A DNA stretch of 64,000 nt from Pedobacter frigoris (GTDB lineage Bacteria > Bacteroidota > Bacteroidia > Sphingobacteriales > Sphingobacteriaceae), in NCBI RefSeq assembly GCF_005116445.1, contig NZ_SWBQ01000005.1, positions 1 through 64,000 on the forward strand, written 5' to 3'. This document shows, piece by piece, positions 57,793 to 64,000 of the stretch; within the stretch, counting starts at the first letter, position 1; the number at the start of each line of letters is the position of its first letter. The translations under genes and the position numbers were made by a program. The notes under the pieces were generated by a model, which saw only the letters and a program-made list of their open reading frames with translations, did not search any database and was not told where the DNA came from.

Positions 57793-57863
57793 TTTTTGGT
57801 GTTATTTTATGAAAACAATGTGTTTTTAGAATTAACTAAGTTATGATTAATTATTATAAAAGC

Positions 57864-58853
57864 TTAATAAGCCCATTTTAAGTATACAGAGCCCCATGTA
57901 AACCCGCCACCAAATGCAGCAAGTATAATGTTGTCGCCTTTTTTCAACTGACTTTCCCATTCCCATAAACATAGCGGAATTGTACCATTAGTTGTATTAC
58001 CATAACGTTGAATGTTGATCATTACCTTTTCAGAGCCGACACCCATTCTTGATGCAGTAGCGTCAATAATACGTTTGTTTGCCTGATGTGGTACCAACCA
58101 TTTTACATCATCAGATGTAAGTTGATTGCGCTCCATGATCTCAGCAGCTACATCTGCCATGTTGGTCACAGCAAATTTAAATACAGCCTGACCTTCCTGG
58201 TAAACTACATGTTCGTTAGCATCAACCGTTTCATGTGAAGCTGGTCTTGCCGATCCGCCGGCTTTCTGATGTAAAAATTGTCGGCCTGCACCGTCACTTC
58301 TCAGGATAGAGTCCATTACACCTAGTCCTTCTTCATTTGGCTCCAACAAAACTGCGCCACATCCATCACCAAAGATGATGCAGGTAGTTCTGTCTTCATA
58401 GTTAATGATCGATGACATTTTATCGCCGCCAACTACAAGTACTTTTTTATGTTTCCCGGATTCAATGAACTGAGCTCCGGTGGAAAGTCCGTAAATGAAG
58501 CCTGAGCATGCAGCCTGAAGGTCATATCCCCAGGCATTTTTAGCGCCGATTTTGTCGGCCAGTATATTTGCTGATGCGGGGAAGGGGAGATCTGGAGTGG
58601 TCGTACAAAAGATAATCAATTCGATTTCTTCTGCTGTAATTCCACGCTTATCAAGTAGTCCATTCACGGCATGAACAGCCATGTCTGATGTACCTAATCC
58701 TTCACCTTTTAATATTCTTCGCTCTTTTATACCGGTTCTGGAGGTTATCCATTCATCCGTAGTGTCTACAATTGACTCCAGCTCCTTATTGGTAAGTATG
58801 TACTCGGGAACGTAGCCATTAACAGCCGTAATCGCAGCGTGAATTTTACTCAT
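57864..58853 (-). CDS. fabH: beta-ketoacyl-ACP synthase III
   Basis: 329 residues; condenses acetyl-CoA with malonyl-ACP to start fatty acid synthesis. The triad is complete: Cys117 in [14 protein letters not shown], His in VPHQANKRI and Asn in [12 protein letters not shown]-terminal [12 protein letters not shown] and [14 protein letters not shown] are family marks. Starts 8 bp after plsX stops, so operon. Confidence 0.98.
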   Translation of the reverse strand: MSKIHAAITAVNGYVPEYILTNKELESIVDTTDEWITSRTGIKERRILKGEGLGTSDMAVHAVNGLLDKRGITAEEIELIIFCTTTPDLPFPASANILADKIGAKNAWGYDLQAACSGFIYGLSTGAQFIESGKHKKVLVVGGDKMSSIINYEDRTTCIIFGDGCGAVLLEPNEEGLGVMDSILRSDGAGRQFLHQKAGGSARPASHETVDANEHVVYQEGQAVFKFAVTNMADVAAEIMERNQLTSDDVKWLVPHQANKRIIDATASRMGVGSEKVMINIQRYGNTTNGTIPLCLWEWESQLKKGDNIILAAFGGGFTWGSVYLKWAY

Positions 58854-58861
58854 CTTATCTA

Positions 58862-59803
58862 TTAATTGTTAAATGCGGCTTGTATTTTGCCTACCAAACC
58901 AGTAGTAATCATATCCCTCGATTGTAAGATCATATTTTTTACAGCGGTAGGACTAGATATCCCATGGCCTATCACGACTGGTGCATTTACACCAAGAACT
59001 GGACTTCCGCCATAGTTTTCATAGTTAAAGCGGTCAAAGAACTCGTCTTTCAATCCTCTTTTTAAAGTTAGTACGTAAAATGATTCTGCAAGTTTAAGCA
59101 TCACATTGCCTGTAAAACCGTCACAAACAATTACATCAGCTTTTTCATTAAACAAGTCCCGGCCTTCCACATTTCCAACAAAGTTGAAAAGATTGGTATC
59201 TTTCATTAACGGGAAAGTAGCAAGACTAAGCATGTTGCCCTTTTCGTCCTCTTCGCCTATGTTCATTAAAGCTACCTTGGGATTGTTGATCTGCATGACA
59301 TATTCTGCATACAAACTGCCCAATACTCCAAACTGAAGCAGAACATCCGGTTTACAATCTGCATTGGCACCAACGTCGAGCATCAGGCCAACGCCGCCTG
59401 AAAGTTTAGGAAGAAAAGTAGTAAGACATGGCCTGATGATTCCTGGAATAGTTTTTACACTAAACACAGCGCCAACGAGCATTGCGCCAGAATTTCCGGC
59501 ACTTGCAAATGAATCCAGTTTACCGTCTTTCAGTAAATTGAAGCCTACAGCAATACTTGAATTGGGCTTTTGAAGAATAGCCTTAGTGGGATGTTCACCC
59601 ATACCAATCACCTCTTCAGTATGAACATACTCAAAGAGATCCGGATCGAATCCGTTTTCTGATATTAGGGGCTTAATCTGCTGAGTATCACCAATGAGTA
59701 CGATTTGCTCATCCGGAGATAACAATGGATGGGCAGCTATTGCTCCTAAAACATTTGCTTTAGGAGCATAGTCTCCGCCCATTATATCGAGACCTATTTT
59801 CAT
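58862..59803 (-). CDS. plsX: phosphate acyltransferase PlsX
   Basis: 313 residues; makes acyl-phosphate from acyl-ACP for phospholipid synthesis. [21 protein letters not shown] opens the protein, with [11 protein letters not shown] and [10 protein letters not shown] further on, and the C-terminal [12 protein letters not shown]. Lies directly before fabH, as in many bacteria. rpmF is 100 bp upstream. Confidence 0.97.
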   Translation of the reverse strand: MKIGLDIMGGDYAPKANVLGAIAAHPLLSPDEQIVLIGDTQQIKPLISENGFDPDLFEYVHTEEVIGMGEHPTKAILQKPNSSIAVGFNLLKDGKLDSFASAGNSGAMLVGAVFSVKTIPGIIRPCLTTFLPKLSGGVGLMLDVGANADCKPDVLLQFGVLGSLYAEYVMQINNPKVALMNIGEEDEKGNMLSLATFPLMKDTNLFNFVGNVEGRDLFNEKADVIVCDGFTGNVMLKLAESFYVLTLKRGLKDEFFDRFNYENYGGSPVLGVNAPVVIGHGISSPTAVKNMILQSRDMITTGLVGKIQAAFNN

Positions 59804-59902
59804 AGTAAAAAATCAGTTTGTGTAGAAGGCAAAATTGCCTTTGTTTCCAATCTCTAAAGTTAAACTTTCAAAGACTTAAAACACAAACTATTTTTCAGAA
59901 AA

Positions 59903-60094
59903 TTAACCTATTGATGTGCTTTCAATAACCAATTTGCCGTTGTAGTATAAATTACCATCAACGTTGTAAGCGCGGTGTGGTGTATGGATTGCACCTGTTG
60001 TTTGACAAGTAGCTAAAGAAGGAGCTTCTGCTTTATAGTGAGTTCTTCTTTTATCTCTTCTACTCTTAGAAATCTTGCGTTTTGGATGTGCCAT
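59903..60094 (-). CDS. rpmF: 50S ribosomal protein L32
   Basis: 63 residues. [20 protein letters not shown] is the conserved N-terminus. The C-terminal part lacks the four zinc-binding cysteines of the zinc-ribbon version: only one Cys ([14 protein letters not shown]) remains, so this is the zinc-free type. It sits between DUF177 and plsX, the widespread order. Confidence 0.97.
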   Translation of the reverse strand: MAHPKRKISKSRRDKRRTHYKAEAPSLATCQTTGAIHTPHRAYNVDGNLYYNGKLVIESTSIG

Positions 60095-60114
60095 TGCTGA
60101 TTTATTTAATTATT

Positions 60115-60678
60115 TTATTTTAATTTTTTTAATGCTGCCCAACGTGGGTCGTCATTTTGTTGTTGTTGTTCTTCTTCTCTTTGCGTTCCTGAAGAAAGAC
60201 TTTCCAGTCTCGCTATCATTTCCTGGTCGCATTGCTGACCATCGCCATTTTCCTCGCATATTTTAATGTAAGGAACTGACACTGTAATGAATTCGTAAAT
60301 CAATCCCGAGATGTCAATCTCACTTTCTTTTTTACTCAGGGTAATGATCTCCAGATCATCACTTTCTAATTCATCTTCAGCAAATTTTACAATCTGCCTT
60401 TCCTGTATGTCAATCGGCGAGTTAAATTCTGCCAAACATTTATCACAATCTAACACTATTGTTCCTTTGATGTGGAACTGCAGGATTAGCATTGTTTCCT
60501 GTTTGTCTAATTCAACTTCTGCTTTTAAGCTTCCTTTTTTTACTAAAGAGTACTCAAAAGCATCAAAAAAGCTGTTGTCAATCTCAAAGTCAAACTGATG
60601 TTTGCCAATTTTTAAGCCTGTAAATGGGATTGAAAATTGTTTTAATGGTTTCAATTGTAACAAAATTTTAGCCCGCAA
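60115..60678 (-). CDS. DUF177/YceD family protein
   Basis: 187 residues. The YceD core has the two-Cys motif LDCDKCLAEFNSPID and the acidic strand region (DLEIITLSKKESEIDISGLIYEFITVSVPYI). The C-terminus is Gln/Glu-rich (EEEQQQQNDDPRWAALKKLK), typical of the family. In other bacteria YceD is linked to 23S rRNA and ribosome maturation and is adjacent to rpmF. It starts 41 bp after pdxA ends. Confidence 0.9.
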   Translation of the reverse strand: MRAKILLQLKPLKQFSIPFTGLKIGKHQFDFEIDNSFFDAFEYSLVKKGSLKAEVELDKQETMLILQFHIKGTIVLDCDKCLAEFNSPIDIQERQIVKFAEDELESDDLEIITLSKKESEIDISGLIYEFITVSVPYIKICEENGDGQQCDQEMIARLESLSSGTQREEEQQQQNDDPRWAALKKLK

Positions 60679-60719
60679 ATGTATGGATTATTTTAATTGC
60701 GTGCAAATTCTTTTTTATC

Positions 60720-61799
60720 CTAATTTGCGTCGTCCTTTAAGTCAAATGCAGTCTCTACCAGCTTGCCCCCGCTTCTCAATTGATTTCTCAGTAAATCTTC
60801 CTGTTCCCTCCGGTTTTTTACAATATGTATTGCTGTAAAAATCGCTTCTATAAAAGAAGAAGGATCGGCAATGTTCTTCCCTGCAATATCGTATCCTGTT
60901 CCATGATCTGGTGACGTGCGTACAAAGCTCAGTCCGGCACTATAGTTAACGCCCGAACCAAAAGCAATTGTTTTAAAAGGAACGAGTCCCTGGTCATGGT
61001 ACATGGCAAGGACAGCATCAAATTGTTTATAACTGCCTTTTCCAAAAAAGCCATCAGCAGGGAATGGTCCGAAACAAATGATTCCTTTGTCAAAAGCTTC
61101 CTGGATAGCCGGACTGATGATGTTTTCCTCTTCTTTTCCAAGCAGTCCATTGTCTCCCGCGTGTGGGTTCAGGCCTAGAACAGCAATTTTGGGTTTTTCA
61201 ATCCAAAAGTCCTTTTTCAGGCTTTCATTCATCAACTGCAATTTCTTGACAATTTTCTCTTTAGTAATGCTTTTCGGTACATCGCCCACCGGAATATGTC
61301 CGGTCACCACACCCACACGGATATCGTCGCTCAGCAAAAACATCAGTACATCATTACTTTTGCTTTTTTCCTGAAGATACTCCGTATGGCCGGGAAATTT
61401 GAAAGTATCTGATTGGATATTGTGCTTATTAATAGGGGCTGTTACGAGCGCATCTATGTGGCCATTTACCAGATCCTCTGTTGCCTTTTCCAGAGACAAT
61501 AAGGCATACTTGCCTCCTATTTCATTAGATACACCGAGTTCTACCTTTACATCTTCTTCCCAGCAGTTGATCAGGTTTGCTTTTTTTGGATTCGCTGCAT
61601 CAGGACTGCTGATTACATTGAAAGCAAAATCGCTAATTCCCAATGCTTTGCGGTGGTATGAGGCAACTTTGGTATGTCCATAAACTATTGGAGTACAGTA
61701 ATCAAATATTTTAGTTTCCGACAAGGTCTTCAAAATAACCTCTAATCCGATCCCGTTTACATCACCTATGCTTATGCCAATTTTAATTTTGTTGCTCAT
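60720..61799 (-). CDS. pdxA: 4-hydroxythreonine-4-phosphate dehydrogenase
   Basis: 359 residues from ATG 61799 (MSNKIKIGISIGDVNGIGLEV); the frame extends two codons to a TTG. Oxidises phosphohydroxythreonine in the vitamin B6 pathway. Metal-binding histidines: FPGHTEYL and LNPHAGDNG, and YHDQGLVPFKT. FVRTSPDHGTGYDIAGK is the C-terminal family signature. First gene of the cluster leading to accC; rsmA is divergent. Confidence 0.97.
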   Translation of the reverse strand: MSNKIKIGISIGDVNGIGLEVILKTLSETKIFDYCTPIVYGHTKVASYHRKALGISDFAFNVISSPDAANPKKANLINCWEEDVKVELGVSNEIGGKYALLSLEKATEDLVNGHIDALVTAPINKHNIQSDTFKFPGHTEYLQEKSKSNDVLMFLLSDDIRVGVVTGHIPVGDVPKSITKEKIVKKLQLMNESLKKDFWIEKPKIAVLGLNPHAGDNGLLGKEEENIISPAIQEAFDKGIICFGPFPADGFFGKGSYKQFDAVLAMYHDQGLVPFKTIAFGSGVNYSAGLSFVRTSPDHGTGYDIAGKNIADPSSFIEAIFTAIHIVKNRREQEDLLRNQLRSGGKLVETAFDLKDDAN

Positions 61800-61805
61800 C
61801 TTCAA

Positions 61806-62107
61806 ATAAGAATTTAGCGCAAATTACAGAATTTCACCATAATGTTGAGTCCTTACGACAAAACTTTACTTATTTTGCACCGAGTGAGCAAAAAAGAAGT
61901 TTAGCAGGTTCTGACAAGATTTACTTGTCTCGCCGTCATCCTGAATTTATTTTAGGATCCCGGAATAGACAGGCAACCTTAAGTTCGGGATCCGTTGTCA
62001 AGGGTCAAATAGCATGTGCGGGATCCTGAAATAAATTTAGGATGACGGCATACTTTTCGGATAGCCTTGTTAAAGGTATAACAAGCATTCAGTAAAAAAA
62101 AGAAAAC
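61806..62107. other. 302-bp divergent intergenic region between pdxA and rsmA with palindromic repeat
   Basis: Dominated by the inverted repeat at 61932-62049. The remainder is AT-rich. A shorter inverted repeat CTTGTTA...TAACAAG lies near 62067-62087 before rsmA. Promoters for both genes must be here but I find no convincing match to TAnnTTTG. Confidence 0.5.
61932..62049. repeat. imperfect inverted repeat of the GTCATCCTGAA type
   Basis: Arms of 31 bp: 61932-61962 (GCCGTCATCCTGAATTTATT and on to GGATCCCG) and 62019-62049, complementary with two mismatches. Between them (56 bp) is another CGGGATCC block at 61987. A 19-bp half arm recurs at 27109. Its shape suggests a small non-coding mobile or palindromic element; it could also form a cruciform or double-strand RNA. 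Confidence 0.75.
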
Positions 62108-62890
62108 ATGAGTTTGGTAAAGGCAAAAAAACATTTAGGGCAACATTTTTTAACTGATAAAAAGATTGCGGCAAAGATTGTAAACGGCCTCGTGCATAAT
62201 GATCAGTACAAACAGGTGCTTGAGGTTGGCCCGGGGATGGGAATTCTTTCCGATATATTACTGGAGCGTCAGGATCTGGAAACTTATCTGATAGATATTG
62301 ATGTGGAATCTTATCATTTTCTACAAGAAAAATATCCTCAGTTGGGCAACAGGCTCATAAATGGGGACTTCCTGGCCCTCGACCTTTCTTCAATTTTTTC
62401 CGGAAAATATGCGATTATAGGTAATTTTCCTTACAACATTTCTTCCCAAATCCTTTTCAAGGTGCTTGAAAACAGGGCAAGTGTAGTCGAGATGGTAGGT
62501 ATGTTTCAGAAAGAGGTAGCAGAACGTTGCGCATCCAAAGCAGGCACTAAAGATTATGGTATTTTAAGCGTACTGATCCAGGCCTACTATAATATAGAAT
62601 ACCTGTTTACGGTAAAACCGGGAACGTTTAATCCTCCTCCGAAAGTAAACTCAGGGGTCATCAGATTGAGCAGAAATGCGTTAGAAACCTTGCCGTGTGA
62701 TGAGAAACTATTCTGGCGTACCGTAAAGGCAGGGTTCAATCAAAGAAGAAAAACACTTAGGAATGCACTTTCAGGTGTAGTTCCTAAGGATAAAATGGAC
62801 GATCACATGTTTTTTGATAAAAGAGCCGAACAACTGACTGTTCATGACTTCATTGCATTGACCCAGCATTTAGCACAACTCTCCAAATAA
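62108..62890 (+). CDS. rsmA: 16S rRNA (adenine1518-N6/1519-N6)-dimethyltransferase
   Basis: 260 residues; dimethylates two adenines in the 3' hairpin of 16S rRNA. The KsgA pattern is complete: KKHLGQHFLTDKKIA, LEVGPGMGILSDILL (SAM motif I), NFPYNISSQILFK (motif IV), FNPPPKVNSGVIRL and the C-terminal FNQRRKTLRNAL. Start ATG gives the full N-terminus. The dehydrogenase gene begins 1 bp after its stop. Confidence 0.98.
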   Translation: MSLVKAKKHLGQHFLTDKKIAAKIVNGLVHNDQYKQVLEVGPGMGILSDILLERQDLETYLIDIDVESYHFLQEKYPQLGNRLINGDFLALDLSSIFSGKYAIIGNFPYNISSQILFKVLENRASVVEMVGMFQKEVAERCASKAGTKDYGILSVLIQAYYNIEYLFTVKPGTFNPPPKVNSGVIRLSRNALETLPCDEKLFWRTVKAGFNQRRKTLRNALSGVVPKDKMDDHMFFDKRAEQLTVHDFIALTQHLAQLSK

Positions 62891-62891
62891 A

Positions 62892-63824
62892 ATGACCAAA
62901 AGAAAAATAATTATTGTTGATGATCTTCATCCTGCTTTTAAAGACGCAGCTATTCAAATGGGATATGAAGTCGATGATATGCCCCTAATCACAAGAGCTG
63001 AAACATTATCCATTATAAAAAATTATGAAGGTATTGCCGTACGCACAAAGTTTCTGATTGATCAGGAATTATTGAGTCTGGCGGCAAATCTAAAATTTGT
63101 TGCCAGGGCAGGCGCCGGTCTTGACAATATTGATGAAGCTTATGCTGTTAAAAAAGGGGTTCAACTATTAAATGCACCTGAAGGAAACAGCGATGCCGTG
63201 GGTGAACATGCCACAGGAATGCTGCTTTCTCTGATGAACAATTTTCGCAAAGGAGATTTAGAAATCAGAAATGGCATATGGGATAGAGAAGGTAGCAGGG
63301 GCTATGAACTGAAAGGCAAGACTGTCGGAATTATAGGCTACGGTCATATGGGTAAGAGCTTTGCCAGGAAGCTTTCCGGCTTTGAGGTGAATGTGATTGC
63401 CTATGACAAATATAAGACCGGGTTCTCTGATCAATATGCAAAAGAAGTGAGCATGGAAGAGATCGTAAAGCACAGCGATGTATTGAGTTTGCATATTCCG
63501 CTAACTGCTGAAACGAGACAAATGGTTAATGAAGAATACTTTTTTCACTTCCGAAAACCGATCTTTTTCATCAACACGGCAAGGGGAGAAGTAGTGAATA
63601 CAACAGCCGTTTTAAATGCTATCCGGCAGCGCAAAATCCTTGGAGCAGGGCTCGATGTATTGCAGACTGAAAAATTCCCGGCATTGGCACAGCAGGACTG
63701 GTACAATGAGCTGATTCAATCAGGTAAAGTGATACTAACTCCACATGTAGGAGGCTGGACATTTGATTCTTATAGAAAAATATCAGAAGTGCTGGCAGAA
63801 AAACTAAAAAGGATTTCCAAATAA
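62892..63824 (+). CDS. D-2-hydroxyacid dehydrogenase (NAD-dependent, SerA-like)
   Basis: 310 residues. Nucleotide-binding GKTVGIIGYGHMGKSFARKL (~140-160). Catalytic Arg in NTARGEVVNT, Glu nearby and His in LTPHVGGWT. RAGAGLDNIDE is the substrate-side segment. Phosphoglycerate dehydrogenase, hydroxypyruvate or glyoxylate reductase are possible; no regulatory ACT domain, so not the long SerA. Adjacent to rsmA. A terminator follows at 63869. Confidence 0.9.
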   Translation: MTKRKIIIVDDLHPAFKDAAIQMGYEVDDMPLITRAETLSIIKNYEGIAVRTKFLIDQELLSLAANLKFVARAGAGLDNIDEAYAVKKGVQLLNAPEGNSDAVGEHATGMLLSLMNNFRKGDLEIRNGIWDREGSRGYELKGKTVGIIGYGHMGKSFARKLSGFEVNVIAYDKYKTGFSDQYAKEVSMEEIVKHSDVLSLHIPLTAETRQMVNEEYFFHFRKPIFFINTARGEVVNTTAVLNAIRQRKILGAGLDVLQTEKFPALAQQDWYNELIQSGKVILTPHVGGWTFDSYRKISEVLAEKLKRISK

Positions 63825-63825
63825 T

Positions 63826-63856
63826 TTGGTTTTATGGTAATACCATATTATCTTCG
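63826..63856 (+). promoter_or_regulatory. candidate greA promoter
   Basis: TTG (63826-63828), a 20-bp spacer and TATCTTCG (63849-63856), one base off TAnnTTTG. It would start transcription near 63861, before the hairpin at 63869. Confidence 0.5.
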
Positions 63857-63868
63857 TTACAATTGAAG

Positions 63869-63913
63869 CAAGACTATGTAGGTTAATAACCGATATAGTC
63901 TTGTTTGTTTTTT
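63869..63913 (+). terminator. hairpin with T run in the leader of greA
   Basis: CAAGACTAT (63869-63877) pairs with ATAGTCTTG (63895-63903); inside is a second stem GGTTA/TAACC. TTTGTTTTTT follows. It looks like an intrinsic terminator after the dehydrogenase gene but lies downstream of the best greA promoter match, so it may also control greA. Confidence 0.75.
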
Positions 63914-63940
63914 AGACTAACTAATAAAAATTAATGAGCT

Positions 63941-64000
63941 ATGACAGAGGTGACCTATTATACCCAAGATGGTTTAGATAAACTGAAAGAAGAACTGCAG
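63941..64000 (+). CDS. greA: transcription elongation factor GreA, first 20 codons (continues past window)
   Basis: MTEVTYYTQDGLDKLKEELQ is the start of the GreA coiled-coil N-terminal domain, which reaches into RNA polymerase to promote cleavage of backtracked RNA. Only 20 residues are in the window, so the call rests on these and on the fit to the family N-terminus. The start is an ATG 27 bp after the T run of the hairpin. Confidence 0.85.
   Translation, partial: MTEVTYYTQDGLDKLKEELQ

Noticed and set aside
1..64000. tRNA, rRNA, CRISPR array or prophage
   Set aside because: No cloverleaf, rRNA-like block, direct-repeat array or phage structural gene was found on reading both strands.

Overview
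The window is a chromosomal segment of a Bacteroidota bacterium, most likely a Sphingobacteriaceae member (Pedobacter-like). The taxonomic call is inferred from content: a 2400-residue SprA/Sov type IX secretion translocon, a fused alpha/beta 2-oxoacid dehydrogenase E1, the gene order pdxA-DUF177-rpmF-plsX-fabH-accB-accC, frequent TTG starts, and several TAnnTTTG (-7) promoter elements typical of the phylum. Base composition is moderately AT-rich. I saw no rRNA, tRNA or CRISPR array.

Region 1 (1-3009) is the accessory part. It holds the 3' end of an RHS-repeat polymorphic-toxin-like gene, whose toxin-like tail appears shifted by one frame, then a lipoprotein gene that could be its immunity partner, then about 570 bp without an intact gene. 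Region 2 (3010-7587) has glmS, a badly decayed GH20 beta-hexosaminidase pseudogene that has lost its catalytic segment, and a small methyltransferase. Region 3 (7595-14073) has a PagL-like outer membrane protein, an OmpA protein with PorE-like architecture, and divergent dxs and glyA. Region 4 (14096-23091) has a large hybrid histidine kinase, a two-copy hairpin repeat of unknown nature, then a mostly minus-strand run (beta-helix lipoprotein, comF, rlmN, rluF with a long basic tail, DinB-like, WYL regulator).

Region 5 (23143-33014) is a plus-strand run: amidohydrolase, nitronate monooxygenase-like, acyP, a polysaccharide flippase, dut, TPR protein, DUF4292 lipoprotein, EnvC-like factor, two TatA-type genes and gatA. 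Region 6 (33034-48559) continues with an MltD-like transglycosylase, maeB, ruvA, sprA, gcvH, vanZ-like, a 40-residue lipoprotein, feoA-feoB and a SprT-like protein. Region 7 (48508-61799) is minus strand: lipoprotein, E1 alpha/beta fusion, LutB-like protein, M28 peptidase, rpiB, tatC, and the accC-accB-fabH-plsX-rpmF-DUF177-pdxA fatty-acid/ribosome cluster. Region 8 (62108-64000) returns to plus with rsmA, a D-2-hydroxyacid dehydrogenase and the first 20 codons of greA.

Most of the window is housekeeping. The parts least explained by known families are the frame-broken RHS tail with its ATGA-coupled lipoprotein, the tandem hairpin element at 16938-17187, the palindromic GTCATCCTGAA-type repeat at 61932-62049 with a half-copy fused to the flippase stop codon, and hairpins in the leaders of rluF, tatC and greA.
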